Counted from the first letter of the stretch, positions 1 to 12,207 are shown. The stretch is 44,887 nucleotides of DNA from JBPESP01 sp051710585 (GCA_051710585.1 JBPESP010000006.1:1-44887), one strand, 5' to 3'. Notes: generated from the sequence alone by a model not told the origin. Translations and numbers: made by a program.

Positions 1-1978
1 TTGATAAGCAGTAAAGCTATTTACATTTAAATTTAAAACTAAAATTTCTTATTTTCATTGGTTCACCCATTTTATTTTTAGGTGAACGTACCTCTGTTCA
101 AGTGGCTAAATTCAATGTGCTACTACACTTTTCATTATACCTGCCACTTCAGAGTATCAAGACTGGCATTATAATCCCTGATACACAAAAATAAGGGGAA
201 GACTCATGAAATAACAGACATCATTACTTTACATAAATGTGTTTTGTTATTTGGTATTTTTTATTATCCAAGACGCCACAGTGGCATATAACCACTTTCA
301 GCAGAAAACGATGACGTTAAAAAACTATTAAAAGCTAGAAGAAGCAATGAACCTTCAGTGAATTAATAAAATTGATAAGCGAACAGCAACGCAGGGGCTG
401 CGTGTATTGAAAATTTATTTTTTATCTTTCCTGCAATATCGATAAAAAGCGAAGCAATTGCTTATTTATTAACCTAATACTAAAGGTCTAAAATAAAAAA
501 TCACGATACGGTTATACAGAAATATTTCGTGCAATTAGATGGAAGAGCCTGACCTGACGTGTCATGTAAGTTATCCTGCCCTTCGCGTTGCATCAGAATT
601 AAAAATAAGTACTGCTACAAATCCTCAAGAGCCTGCGTAGATAGAGTTAGTAACCCTTTATAAGGTTCCCTATTTTAAAAAAAGTCTACAAATTGAGAAA
701 AATTGAAAAAATCGAGTGTAGAAGCTGAGACCTGCTAATCAGGAAATCCCAGAACCTCATTGTCACTCAAGTTATAATAATTCAAGTAAAGGGTATGTGT
801 AAACATAAACAAAAAATAAAATCATTTATACACACCCGCTGGCGGCTAGTATATATATCAGTGTAGTAGATCTCTACAGTGCAATAATGATTTGTCCGCA
901 TTATGTTAATTCCTCATAACTAAGCCACTTCTGATGCAGAAGTGGCCGGACTTTGTGATTGACAACCGATGTTACTAAGCAGATAATTTCCATAATTGAA
1001 ACTGGTATTTACAAAAAATAAAATTAACGGAATACCCATATTCCCACAAACCATCATGCACTCCTAGTTCTACCACATTTTTTACATCACCCCCTATTTT
1101 AGACAGATGATCTTATTTGGTCTTTTTTAGACTATCACTACACTTATCCGACGCGCTGCTACGATGGTTGCTGGAATTTAATCAAAAGTATAAAGATTAT
1201 GGTTGAAAATTTAATTGTCATCGCTAGTAGATCTTTGTGAGATCGACCGCCATCGGTTACTATCCCCAGTCCGGACTGAATGCTTTCTGATGATCAATGC
1301 GGCATTTCCGCAATACAGTCGAATATACGCTCGCCTTATACGTTATGCTTAGGCATAAAATGAGCAATACATTCGCTAGGCTGATACAGCGTGCTCAAAC
1401 CTTCTGGTAAACACTCAGCAAATAGCGATGAAATACTATTTTCATCACTGCGACATGATAAATATCAGTCTACACCCATCCCATCCCTACTGTCATCGCC
1501 CCTACCGGTAACGCTGCTAGAAAAGGCGTTTTCATGGTAGCAGGTAGATGGATGATTCAACGAAGATAATTACCTCGTCTTTACCGTTAAACATCTATAG
1601 AAATCATTACTACAGCTTCCAAAGCTTTGGAGAATGAGTTTTGAGTTTAAAGGTAAGTAAACATACTAGCGATTTAGCGTATTATCACGTCAGAGCACAG
1701 TGTAAACTATTTAACGCCATAGCTGAGAAGGGTATATATATAGGTTTATTTACTAAGCACATTTGCTGGGTGGCTACAGGTGTCTTAATAGCCAGTTCTG
1801 CACACATGATCCCTTCTCCGATGAAAATTGTATCATTACTGGAAAGTGACAATGTTCTAGTGATATCCCGATCTGAGTGGCTACAGTTTTAAATTTACTA
1901 GTGTCGTGGGAGGGACGACATGACGGCCTTCTTTGCTGAAGTGAAGACCGTGACAGCGGTTTTTATTTAACGCCGTTT
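1..1978. other. Intergenic/eroded tract, no recognisable gene
   Basis: AT-rich sequence with stops in all frames and no protein I can recognise. The longest open frame (1641-1892, plus, 83 codons, TTG start) has no convincing ribosome binding site, no motif I know and low-complexity composition, so I do not call it a gene. In E. coli the neighbour beyond trhO is yceI; I looked for YceI-like stretches and found none. Most likely neutral remains of deleted or decayed genes. Confidence 0.6.
1902..1950 (-). terminator. Possible hairpins downstream of trhO
   Basis: Two short inverted repeats lie just past the trhO stop in the direction of its transcription. TGTCGT/ACGACA is at 1902-1907 and 1915-1920 around a purine loop. 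CGG-C-CTTC/GAAG-A-CCG is at 1924-1931 and 1943-1950 with one mismatch. Neither is followed by a clear T run on the minus strand, so a terminator role is only a guess. Confidence 0.3.
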
Positions 1979-2971
1979 TTACTGCGCTGTTTCCCTACCA
2001 GTGCGGCGAAAACACTGCTGCTCTAATAACGGCAGAAGCAGCTCCTCCCGACAAGTCACACTACAGCAACCCGCATAGTATTCGGCACAAACAGGACACT
2101 GAATAAACAGTAGATGACAACCCTTATTACAGCAATTAGTATGACTGTCGCAGGGCGATCTGCATTGATGGCAATGAGCGATAATATCAGGCGTGATACG
2201 CTCGCCAAAACGTCTGTCAAAGACAAAAATTTTTCCGATAAACTTTAGTGGTAAACCTTTTTCTCGTGCGCGACGCACGTATTCGATAATCCCACCTTCC
2301 ACCTGAAAGACACTTTTAAAACCATTATGCCGCATCCAGGCGCTAGCTTTTTCGCAGCGGATCCCGCCGGTGCAGTACATCACAATTTTTTTATCTTTGT
2401 CGCTCTGTAACATTTTTACAGCCATCGGCAGTTGCTGACGGAAGGTATCAGAAGGAATCTCAATGCCATGGTTAAAATGACCCACTTCATACTCATAGTG
2501 ATTGCGCATATCAACGAACAACACTTGCGGATCGTCTGCCAGTGCATTTACCTCTTCCGCCTTGAGATAATGGCCAACGTTTTCTGGACGAAACGTGGGA
2601 TCCTCTATACCATCGGCAACAATCCGAGAGCGAATTTTCATACGCAGTACCCAGAAAGATTTACTATTATCATCCAAAGCAACATTCATCCGCAGCCCAT
2701 TAAGCTGTGGATGTGCGGCATAAAGTGCAGTGCGCATAGCATTAAAACGGCTTTTCGGGATGCTTATTTGCGCATTGATCCCTTCAGTAGCGATATAAAC
2801 ACGGCCAAAAACCTGCAGCGCTGAGAACGTGCGGTAAAGATCATCACGGAAGCCATGTGGATCACTAAGACTAAAATAGCGATAAAACGAGACGGTAGTG
2901 CGCAGCTCGCTTTCGACTAACATACGCCTCTGTAATTCCTGGTTTGAGACCTGGTTATGTAATACTGGCAT
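1979..2971 (-). CDS. trhO: tRNA uridine(34) hydroxylase TrhO (rhodanese family)
   Basis: 330 residues, aligning from the first residue (MPVLHN start) with E. coli TrhO/YceA, which has 350. The family hydroxylates uridine 34 of certain tRNAs to 5-hydroxyuridine, the first step towards cmo5U/mo5U wobble bases. The N-terminal acylphosphatase-like part contains a VYIATEGINAQISIP stretch. The central rhodanese domain carries the active-site loop MYCTGGIRC (Cys200, Cys206). A cysteine-rich C-terminal segment (CHQC, CPVC, GCC) follows at about 260-305. The protein ends about 20 residues early in the poorly conserved tail, which is probably harmless. It is divergent from lpxL, as in E. coli, but 1.6 kb away instead of close by. 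Identity is secure; I judge it intact. Confidence 0.95.
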   Translation of the reverse strand: MPVLHNQVSNQELQRRMLVESELRTTVSFYRYFSLSDPHGFRDDLYRTFSALQVFGRVYIATEGINAQISIPKSRFNAMRTALYAAHPQLNGLRMNVALDDNSKSFWVLRMKIRSRIVADGIEDPTFRPENVGHYLKAEEVNALADDPQVLFVDMRNHYEYEVGHFNHGIEIPSDTFRQQLPMAVKMLQSDKDKKIVMYCTGGIRCEKASAWMRHNGFKSVFQVEGGIIEYVRRAREKGLPLKFIGKIFVFDRRFGERITPDIIAHCHQCRSPCDSHTNCCNKGCHLLFIQCPVCAEYYAGCCSVTCREELLLPLLEQQCFRRTGRETAQ

Positions 2972-4559
2972 GATGGTGTACGTTCCTGTCAGTAGTTAAA
3001 TTATTGATGGCGGGCGAGCCTCCTCACACCGGAGGCCCCTCTCTAGACTGTATTTTACAGAATTTATAAGAAAGCGCCACCACGGGATGAAATTCCCTTC
3101 TCCGATTAGCTTAGACATTGCTCGCTCTAGGACAATTGTTAAACAAGGTTAAACAATAATACCCCGTAGAACGATCAATATCAGCTTTAACTCCGTCCCG
3201 GTTTCTGGCTTTTCCTCGAGCAACCATTCATTGATAGGAATTCTCCGCCAATTAAGTTATCTATATCAGCTCTATTGCTTTAGGCAATCTTCAGCTTGAA
3301 GATCGTATCTTTTTGCCCTATTTACCAATATTCTGCCCTCGATGAAAAGTTGCCTATTGGCATGCCGTGCATCTCGGCTATTTGGTGCTGTTAGGTAAAA
3401 AACTGCCCTACTAATTTTTAAGGCAACCCCAATCAATCCAGTTTTGCAAATATCCTCGCAAGATTTGAGATCTTAGGACGATCGGATAAAGCGCTGCTGC
3501 ACGGCTATAGTGTAGATATGGGAAAATCCTATTCCCGATTACGTTAAGGATCTAACCAGTTCATGTCGGCCGGAAAGCATCCACATCCCCGCGCGGCAGG
3601 TCGGCGGGCAGTCTCTACCCTGAAGGAAGGCAGGTAGCAAACGGACGTATCCGCCGTCAGCACCTACTTGAGATAATGCTACAACCAAATTTCTGTAGAC
3701 ATTAACCTTAATGAAATAGCTCTACTCAAAGACGAATGTGCCACTGCCCGACACGCACAGTGTATTAGTTTTATCTCATTGAACTACACACTGCCAAATC
3801 TATCCTATAGATATTTTTTATTAATGCTCATCAATCAGCGAAACGAGTGGTACAACAGAACAATCCACTAAAAGCACGTATGTTTAACGCTTGAAGTATT
3901 TTAGGCGTTGCGTTAGGGGCTACTCTTAACCAGGTAGTAGTGAAGAGTACATATCTTGGCTACCGACTAAGTGAAGGAGGGTTTTATAGAACTAGAGCCA
4001 AATTCCTGTATGCTGCTATAAGCGCTTAAAGAGCAAGGAAGGCGATTATATTCACGTATACAGCGGCAGTCAATCATCGCAACAGCGTATCAAAGTTCGC
4101 CATGGTCATCAGGTATACGTTATCAGAGGATCCTACCAGAAAAAAACCAGAATTACAAGTTTTTACGAGTGGTATGCGTGATAAGAGAGCCAGCGCAGGC
4201 GGAAAATTATCTCCAATGGGCGATACGTGTACCTTATCACGCCAACCTATGGCGCATTGTACTATCTCTGCTGCCCCTTCTGTTATATATGCAGTATATA
4301 AACTCGATGTCTAACGTGTAGGGACCAAAACACAATATTAACGCTGCGAATCCCATAAGGTGATGAAGGGGGCTATTTCGCCGGACATAGTGACGTTACC
4401 CCGCCTTTAATTGTAGAAAAAGCGTACGCCTATAGGCCAATAATGCCCATAGCCAAATGCTTTATTCCACTGCAGAAAAAAAAATGCCAGAATATTGCAA
4501 TATATTAACGGCACGACTGAAGGTACGGACTCACCCGTCATGTTCATATATGGAATACT
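2972..4559. other. Expanded trhO-lpxL divergent intergenic region
   Basis: About 1.6 kb with no gene I recognise. A GC-rich hairpin (GCCTCC/GGAGGC, 3018-3036, 7-nt loop) lies about 45 bases upstream of the trhO start, in the likely leader. A 70-codon open frame at 4102-4314 (plus) has no known motif and no clear ribosome binding site; it may be a fragment of a decayed gene that once stood between or replaced the pair's promoter region. Promoters for trhO and lpxL must lie here but I cannot place them with confidence. Confidence 0.5.
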
Positions 4560-5483
4560 ATGACAACACTTCCTGTTTTTAATTATTCTTTGTTGCATCC
4601 ACGTTATTGGCTGACATGGTTTGGTGTTGGAGTGCTCTATTTACTGGTGCTACTGCCTTACCCGGTGCTCTACGCCCTAGGTACCCGGTTAGGACGACTT
4701 GCAATGCGTTTCATGCGCTACAGAGAGGCGATAGCACGCCGTAATCTGCAATTGTGTTTTCCCGCCATGCCAGAAGTAGAACGTGAAGCGCTATTGCGGC
4801 AGAATTTTGAATCAGTCGGCATGGGGCTTATAGAAACTGGCATCGCCTGGTTTTGGCCTGATTGGCGTATCAAAGGCTGGATTTCCGTTAGCGGTCTGGA
4901 GCATATCGCTTGTACGCGTACAGAAAATAAAGGTGTGCTACTTATTGGTATGCATTTTCTAACCCTCGAACTGGGAGCGCGGATTTTTGGGATGTATAAC
5001 CCGGGTATCGGTGTTTATCGTCCAAATGATAATCCGCTGCTGGACTGGCTTCAGACCTGGGGGCGTATGCGTTCCAACAAATCTATGCTGGATAGGTCGG
5101 ATATTAAAGGCATGATTCGTGCTTTAAAAAATGGCGATATCATCTGGTATGCACCAGATCACGACTATGGCCCAAAAAGCAGCGTATTCGCGCCGTTATT
5201 CGCTGTTCCCAAGGTCGCAACCACTGCAGGCACCTATCTACTAGCCAAAACGACTAAACCAGCAGTGATCCCGCTCATACCGCTCCGTTTACCGCATGGG
5301 CGTGGGTATAAGTTATTGATTCTAGCTGATGAACGCAATATCCCCCTGGATAGCGGTATTGCTGCCGCTACCTATATAAACAAAGTGATGGAACAGGCTA
5401 TACTGCGGGCACCAGACCAGTATATGTGGCTGCATCGGCGCTTTAAAACTCGCCCGCCCGGTGAGCTTTCGTTGTATCGCTAA
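4560..5483 (+). CDS. lpxL: Lipid A biosynthesis lauroyl acyltransferase LpxL (HtrB)
   Basis: 307 residues against 306 in E. coli, collinear from LLHPRYWLTW near the N-terminus to the end (YMWLHRRFKTRP). It adds the secondary lauroyl chain to Kdo2-lipid IVA at the inner face of the cytoplasmic membrane, using acyl-ACP. One hydrophobic segment at about residues 17-38 anchors it. The HX4(D/E) catalytic motif is present as H132-FLTL-E137, and the YRPNDNP and APDHDYGP blocks are intact. The start is supported by the conserved MT-LP N-terminus and a weak GGAA upstream. Its substrate donor, ACP, is encoded at 39.5 kb. Retention implies that hexa- or penta-acylated lipid A is still made. Confidence 0.97.
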   Translation: MTTLPVFNYSLLHPRYWLTWFGVGVLYLLVLLPYPVLYALGTRLGRLAMRFMRYREAIARRNLQLCFPAMPEVEREALLRQNFESVGMGLIETGIAWFWPDWRIKGWISVSGLEHIACTRTENKGVLLIGMHFLTLELGARIFGMYNPGIGVYRPNDNPLLDWLQTWGRMRSNKSMLDRSDIKGMIRALKNGDIIWYAPDHDYGPKSSVFAPLFAVPKVATTAGTYLLAKTTKPAVIPLIPLRLPHGRGYKLLILADERNIPLDSGIAAATYINKVMEQAILRAPDQYMWLHRRFKTRPPGELSLYR

Positions 5484-6689
5484 TTCTTGTTGCATTAGCC
5501 TCCGACGGCACTTTCAGTCTGGTCATGCCTTTCCTTCCCATTTACATTGAATTTCTTGGCGTGTCTTCTCCCGAAAACACTGAATTGTGAGGATGGCGAT
5601 CAATTCTGGACTCTTAAATTAAATGATAGCTTACCAGGAACCCTTTTAAGGGGTATGGCTTAAAGAGATTTTATAAATTTTAGACTTGTTGTAAAATAAG
5701 CGAAATAACTTCATCTGTATTAAATTCTGGATTCTAATTAAGAGAAGTTTAATATAAATTAAAATGTGGCAATATTTTTCTTTTCCATCCATATTAAAAA
5801 TAAATTTAGTCCGTAAGGGTTCAGGTATCAAGGCTTTTAAATACTATATTCACGTTTTCCAAAGAAAACGAGCGGGATCGTCAAAAAAGCAGTACTATAA
5901 CTCCTTGATAGAAAGCCCGGCCAAACGGCTGATGAATCAGTAAAACGTAGCACTGCCATTAGGTCACACTATAAATTGGCGATTATAGCGCCTAATGTAT
6001 CCCCTTTGTCGTATTGCAAAGTACAGAGCGCCTTAACAATTTACCAGAAGTAAATTTCCTGTGTGAACAGACTGCTCGTACAGGAAATGATCCAGTTACA
6101 ACAGACCAGTATGACCCATATTACAATGATGGCCTTTATCATCGAAGAGTCAAAGGCTAGCATATTACGAGGATCCGCAGTCTATGCTGCCACACAGACC
6201 GACACTAAACAGGGTTGAATCAGGGAGAGGTAGCTAAAACCAATCTTGTAGAAATAGCTAAATCTATATCTCAGCACTGAGCATCCCTAGAAATGTCTAG
6301 CAATACTGCTTCCTGATAAGCTGAGGAAGCATTTTAAAGATATGACGTGATTCTACACTTCGGCTATATTATATTCGACCTTTTCGTCCTGCAATATAGA
6401 AGATTACCGTATATTTTAGGTTGATTACAAGGTAAATAGTATGATTAACCAGTCATACTGGAGGCCCTGGCAACCTATGATAAGGTCTATTAATAGTCAA
6501 GCGGGTTATGCCCAAACGAAAAAAGGTCAAAGGGCAATTTACTAGTTCGACGCTTAAGGTGCATAAGCTGTACCAGCAGCTATATTAGGCTTAGATACCG
6601 ACTAATAATTACTGGATTCTGAATAGAAGAGGACAAGTCTCTGAACATGAAAGTAGCGCATACAATATAACACAGACAGCCCCCCGGAT

Positions 6690-6720
6690 CTGACCTCCTG
6701 GTTCTCAGCAGGGAGGTCAG
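6690..6720. repeat. Inverted repeat, 9-bp arms
   Basis: CTGACCTCC (6690-6698) pairs perfectly with GGAGGTCAG (6712-6720) around a 13-nt loop. It is GC-rich in an AT-rich desert. No T run follows on either strand, so it is not an obvious terminator. Confidence 0.7.
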
Positions 6721-6900
6721 CCGCTATCTTGTTTACTGAATCCTGTTACTAGCAAAAAACAGATCGTGGCATCAGATGCATAGCGTTATGCTATAGCACT
6801 ATTGTAAATCATTATTTGCCTACTTCGATAAAAGCAGATGTAAAATTAATAAGATACTAGATCCGGATATCACTAGAATTTTCCCCGGCTTTGGAATTGA

Positions 6901-7521
6901 GCATATTACTGCGTTCACCCGCCGACGCAGGTATTATATTAAGCGTCTGAGCGGGATTATATCAGGCAGGTTGACCCCGTTACTTTCAGAGCTATAACGG
7001 GCTGAACGCTAATACCCCAACAGAGCTACTCGTATAAGGTCAAAAAACTACTGAGTCTGTTGAATAGATTGCATCAGGAGGAGTAGGGGGTTAAATTCTA
7101 CCTAGAAGAAAACATTGGTGATATTACTCAGCTAATAGCGACTGATACTAAATGCTATCGAGGGGAAAATGAAGCGATATAATCGAAAGCGCGGCGCAAT
7201 GACGCCATCCGCCTACCGGGTAGGGCTCTATTAGATTAGGAAGTGAAGGGTGTTAAATATCCAGACTCGAGTGAATTACGCGAGATATTTAATAAAAAAA
7301 GAAACCCAGAGCCATAGCGCAACTTGGTTGAACTGCTGAATAACCAGCATTTTGATAAGGAGTTAAGTAAAATAGTCTACCAGACGGTATGGGTGGCTTA
7401 TAAGATCCACAATATTAAAAAAGTTATTATTCGCGCTAGATAGATAGTTCTTATCTCTACACTGCTCATTATAATAGAAATGCTACTTCATTGCTATGGC
7501 AATTTTAGAGTAAAAGAACAC
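6901..7521 (+). pseudogene. Unidentified decayed frame, point stops only
   Basis: One frame can be followed for about 207 codons interrupted by seven stops: TAA at 6940, TGA at 7003, TAG at 7084, TAA at 7180, and TAG at 7237, 7315 and 7441. Between them the peptide looks protein-like, with charged and amphipathic stretches such as FYLEENIGDITQLIA and YPDSSELREIFNKKRNPEP, and a hydrophobic segment near the end (IVLISTLLIII). The absence of frameshifts over this length suggests decay by substitution. I do not recognise the family. It may be a pseudogene of a membrane-associated protein; a chance frame cannot be excluded. Confidence 0.4.
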
Positions 7522-7670
7522 TAGAATAGTGCAGTAAGCACTACATTAAACTTATCTGAAAGCAAAATGCAGAATGCAAAAAAAAGAATTATCCTCGGTG
7601 ATTAATACACTTAAGGAAAGCGATTACTGTCTGTTTATACCCAAGGTGTTAGTTCTTTAAAAATAGAAAA

Positions 7671-7702
7671 TTTATTTATTTATTTATTTATTTATTTATT
7701 TT
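7671..7702. repeat. TTTA microsatellite
   Basis: Uninterrupted tetranucleotide repeat, about eight units of ATTT/TTTA, within an AT-drift segment. It has no coding context. Confidence 0.95.
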
Positions 7703-7991
7703 AATTAGAATATTAACTCTATATCAAGTAAGTATATTATAATAGCCAATAAAATATATTGCATGAGAACAGAAGAACGTATTTCCAGATGATGTTGCAG
7801 TTAGGCTACACTCAGCGTTTAAAATAGCTGATATAATTAGGATTAAGCAATGTGACCCTTTTGCAATATTTAAAGGGAGTGGAGTGTACAAAAGCAATAT
7901 TGATAAGATCGGAGATACAAATTACGGGATTTTCTTGACCATGAGATAACCCGTAACCCACTAGAGATGGAGATCAAGGTATAAATTTTGT

Positions 7992-8500
7992 GCCGGCCTA
8001 TTTCATCTAGAAAGGGTGTTGTTAGACGACCTGATTAGTGCCACGCACGATTTTAGTGATATTGGTATTGTTACGGCCTAGATCCATAGGAAAAGCATGC
8101 TACTGAAGATAGTATACACGTATACTAATAGCCACCACCAATAAAGGGTTTTTCTGATCGAAGCCGACACGGCTATACTACCCCACAAAGGTAGTACTAC
8201 AGGTGCTGTGCACCCGCCTGTATCTGAAAAAATCTGACAATATACATAAACTGATCGAGGAATGTGTGTAGAGCTACGCGCTTAGAATTACCTAGTCCTG
8301 GTTGATAAGACAAACTGTCTACTCTAGACAGCCAACATATGTCTAAACTGTATTCAAGACCGTTCTATGAGGGGAAGCCTATTGCACTCTTAGTATACAT
8401 ATGCCGTGCTGCCCGCTCAATCCGACAGGCTTCGTGGTAAAATATACCTAGCTTATAATATAGCCGGGTGGCATAACGTTAGACCTGGGGTCTAGAAGGA
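7992..8500 (+). pseudogene. Unidentified decayed frame, point stops only
   Basis: A second frame of about 170 codons in the same orientation as the 6901-7521 frame. It reads as soluble-protein-like sequence (HLERVLLDDLISATHDFSD, IHRKSMLLKIVYTYTNS, NYLVLVDKTNCLL) broken by TAG, TAA and TGA codons but with no frameshift that I can see. It could be a neighbour from the same lost operon. The family is not recognised. Confidence 0.35.
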
Positions 8501-9023
8501 AAGAGAGCGAAGCTAAAGATTTCAGCACTTTCTGAACAGTTGTTCTATCGAACAGTGATGTCTCGAATGAACCGCTTACACCAAAGATTATATCTGCTTT
8601 TGCAAGTATTCATGGGGAATTATCACCGCCTGTTTAAATTAGCTTGTGTGGTAGATCGAATAAGCGCTATCAGCGATTAACGGATATCCATCCTATTAAT
8701 AAACGGCTATGTGGAAATATTGATTTACTAAAATAAAAAAAATAGAAAGTAAGTAAGCCCATTTTAATAGTGTTAAAAAACCATCCTATCGTCACAATGA
8801 TACAGACAGAAGGCATTCTGTAATATTTAACAATAAAGCGTGAACGTAAGAGGTGTTATATTTTATACTGTTACTAGCAGGATCCCGATGGAATATTGAT
8901 AGCTAATGTTATCGTAAAGCCTATTGATAAGGAGGCAGTGTGCTAGTTAAAGTTATTGTAACACACGCCAAACCACTGTGTTATGAAGAATTGAAGGATT
9001 TTAAATACCGTGCATTTATAGGT

Positions 9024-9054
9024 ATATAACTATTTTTAGTAAAAATAGTTATAT
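9024..9054. repeat. 31-nt perfect palindrome, 15-bp arms
   Basis: Arms 9024-9038 and 9040-9054 are exact reverse complements around a single G. AT-rich (AACTATTTTTA core). No adjacent gene is recognisable. Confidence 0.85.
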
Positions 9055-9659
9055 TAATCCATCCCGGCCGTATTTTACAATTATGTTGCTATGATATCAC
9101 CTAGCTGCGTTGCTTAGAGGCCGCTAGCAGAACAGCGCAACTAGTCAACAGAAAGAGCTATATTTGGCTTTATGAACGCATCGATAAAACTAGATAATTC
9201 GAGCACATTATCGCTGGATATCTGCGGGCTAGATATAAGTCATGAAGGCATAAAAGTCTAATAAATACTATTCTGGCGGCAAGTATTTTTTATAAACTTA
9301 ACTCGTGTGATTAAATGTGAATATAGAGATAATGATTGTTCCTATCTTTATTATCCTAATGATCGCAGTCTGGTGCAAGGATCACGTTTCATTCAAGGCT
9401 AATAATAGAATAGCTTGCATTTTATGACACTCAGCAACCCATGATCAATTCAGACATTTTTCACTAGAAAATAAAATAGACGGGTAATACCTTATAAAAA
9501 CAGTATTCAGGAAAAGTTATGAACAGACCTATAAATAATATAATGCACGATATTGAAAGGCTGTATAAAAAGCCGGCTATCCGATATTATTGCTGGTGAT
9601 AATGTTGAACTAGTAATAGTTCGGGGTTGAATGGATATTTATGCGCTATTGATTATCAG

Positions 9660-9690
9660 GCCATATTCAAATATGGCGCCCTAGAGGGCG
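9660..9690. repeat. Two back-to-back hairpins
   Basis: GCCATATT/AATATGGC (9660-9667 and 9670-9677, 2-nt loop) is followed immediately by CGCCCT/AGGGCG (9677-9682 and 9685-9690, 2-nt loop). Two perfect tight hairpins share a boundary base. Confidence 0.8.
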
Positions 9691-9868
9691 AGACACTACT
9701 GTGATGAAAAAAATAAAGCTATAAGGTTCTCTTCATAAATCCTTTGACAGTAAACGCACCATAATGTTGTCTGACCCAAGGCTTACTCCTAGTTATTCTG
9801 GGATGTCTGTGGTCTGCGTCGCTGTAGCGACGGACGGAATGATATGCGCATCGTCCTGCTTGATAAAA

Positions 9869-9896
9869 TGTATCGGTCCTGCGCAGGACCGATACA
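9869..9896. repeat. 28-bp perfect palindrome without spacer
   Basis: TGTATCGGTCCTGC (9869-9882) is followed directly by its exact reverse complement (9883-9896). A partial copy of the core, CGTCCTGC, lies just upstream at 9852-9859. Because it is self-complementary, overlapping open frames on both strands read the same CIGPAQDRY peptide across it. Confidence 0.9.
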
Positions 9897-10186
9897 CAAG
9901 AGTGGCAGAACTGCACTACCATCAAACTGATGTGCAGCTGCATTATAAATTATGCCTAGCTGCGATTTTAAAAAAATTACCAAAACAAAGACTACAAGTC
10001 CCGTGTGGCAACGGAACATCAGAGGATGCCGGGGTAAAGATTTAAGCGCAAGTCAGAATCACCGGGCGTACCCTTTAGTGTGGGTACCACAATAGTGCAT
10101 AAGTGCACCCGCTGATGTATATACTGTCTATAGATGCAAAATAGCTATAACGTAACTATCACTTTAGCTTAATTATGCAGCGGTAC

Positions 10187-10223
10187 TGCCATTATTGCCA
10201 TAGTCAGTATGCCAATAATGGCA
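10187..10223. repeat. Inverted repeat, 11-bp arms
   Basis: TGCCATTATTG (10187-10197) and CAATAATGGCA (10213-10223) are exact reverse complements with a 15-nt spacer. No neighbouring gene. Confidence 0.8.
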
Positions 10224-11521
10224 GCCTAATCAGCTTCCAGCTACTGAGCCTCTCATCCATTATTTCGGCAGGATGCCATTTCGGATCGATAAGGGATTAC
10301 GTGGCGTGGAAGAACAACATCTTACCCAACTAAGAGAGGTATTGATAATCTCGTAAATAACGTTGCTAATGCACCATTTTAGCGGCGAGAAACTGTATAT
10401 CCCCCACTTGTAATACGGTGGTCTGGGGCGTTTGTCACAAGCACTTCTTACTGACTAAGTTGGAACACTACCTGGTAGCCAATGAAAGTGGATTCAATAC
10501 CATGTGGTATGACGCTCTTGTGCTCGCACTATAGCATCACTACAACCCACATCCGCAAACTAGTACGTTTAAACGTTAGGTGTGCTACCACCCCCGCTCT
10601 AGCAAGAGCTACTTTGTTCTCTGAGTACTACTACTCTCTACGCTTCCTTAATCGCCACTACTAGTTACCTTGCACCATAATAGTCTTATTTTTGTGTGAG
10701 ATTTTTATATCTCGCATCATTCATCTTTGCATCATCCTTCACTGTGCAACCACACTAAATGGATGCATCTTGGGCTGAAGCAGTGCTGGAACCACCGCCA
10801 AAAAGTAGTTAACCGTTAACATCGGACGCGCAGTTTTAACCGTAACGCCGGCGGCAATGATGATGCCCTGACCAGCATTGGGTATAATAGAATGATTGAT
10901 GGTGATGATCAGTGTGGTTGGCTTAAAACAGATATGTAAAAAATAAGTGCCTATATGTACGGCCATAACTCCATTTTGCTAGATCTCTGGTTAGAGAGTA
11001 CTGAAAAGTTTAGTTTACGTTAACGCAATGATTTGTGCGGTGCATGCAATCAGACATTAACGCTGCGCATGCGTTAGTCTGAAAGGGCACTCTGCAAGGC
11101 TATCATGTATTTTTAACAATAAATTGGACCAGAGATTTATAGTATCTGTCTAGATGTTATAATATTATAGAATTTTTACACCGTTAAGCAAGCAGCTGTG
11201 TATCCCGTAGTGATGCGTTTAGTCAAATTTATCAGCAATCCCCCCCCCAGAACGGCTCTCGACATCGGATGTTATTATCATCTACGGATTTCTGATCAGA
11301 TTCTAGTGACGCTGACCTGTGGCTATAACTATCAGAAAACCCGACCTGAGACTCGAGCTTTATCTTACCTCCTAATAGGATTGTGCGTTTTTAGCGCCAA
11401 ATAATACACCTGTATAAATAGGGATAGGCCAATGGCGTTCTTAACTCGCACTGATTAAATTTATTCATGTCCATGGTAAATAATTATACTGCCTACTACT
11501 CTAGCTAGTAAACGCAAGATA

Positions 11522-11545
11522 CTGATATGGTGTGTACCATATCAG
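11522..11545. repeat. Inverted repeat, 10-bp arms, tetraloop
   Basis: CTGATATGGT (11522-11531) and ACCATATCAG (11536-11545) flank the loop GTGT. No T run follows on either strand. Confidence 0.8.
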
Positions 11546-12207
11546 ACTAATCGCTAAAAAGAAACACTTCTTACTACCCAATAGGCTGAGTGTGATATTA
11601 GCTAATGCTAGTAGGCACAGAGAGCTTTCTAAAACTCCCCTGATCTGAAAGAAATATCTACAGAAGGTCAATGATCGCCGCCTATTGCAAAACTGTATAT
11701 AACACACAGCACCCATGACGTTAAAAAATCCAATAGTTGAATAGGAGTTGCTGCCCATGTAGCAGTCCATAATAACACTACTTATAACTGATATGGAAAC
11801 TGATGCTATGTAGTGTTCTACCGCGCCATACTACCTCGCAAGAGATCTCAGAACCGGAGATACTCCTGTAATCATGCTACCGATTGTAGGATCTATTGTT
11901 TGAACTTGAGCGCTCATTTCAGGCACTAAAGACTTTTTATAGCACATAGGTGAGTAAGCAATGAACCTCTTGGCAAAGCATTCAACATTACCCTCTAAGT
12001 TCCGCTATCGCTACTCGGCAAACGATGGCTTTAAAAATGTCAGTGAAGAACTGTGGCACCTGGGCTTATAGTACGAGTTCACCTAATATTATTACAGGGT
12101 AGAAATTTCAGAAAGGGATGAGGATGCAAAATAGGTTCTATAGTTAATAACCAACATAATACAGGATATCAAGAACAGTATTTAAAACATTTATAACAAG
12201 ATCGACC

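Noticed and set aside
1641..1892. 83-codon open frame as a small gene
   Set aside because: TTG start, no convincing ribosome site, no known motif, in drifted AT-rich DNA; chance length is plausible.
6901..8500. Amber (TAG) recoding to Trp/Gln in the desert frames
   Set aside because: TAG is the commonest in-frame stop in two frames, but TAA and TGA also occur in the same frames. tmk and rne use TAG as a normal stop at sensible lengths. No suppressor tRNA is seen. Pseudogene decay explains it better.
9719..10045. Overlapping open frames on both strands (74-93 codons) around the 28-bp palindrome
   Set aside because: No known motif, no ribosome sites, and the shared peptide is only a consequence of the palindrome.
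10739..10966. 75-codon minus-strand frame (contains IIPNAGQGIIIAAGVTV)
   Set aside because: Looked faintly protein-like but matches no family I know and has no start signals; not listed as a gene.
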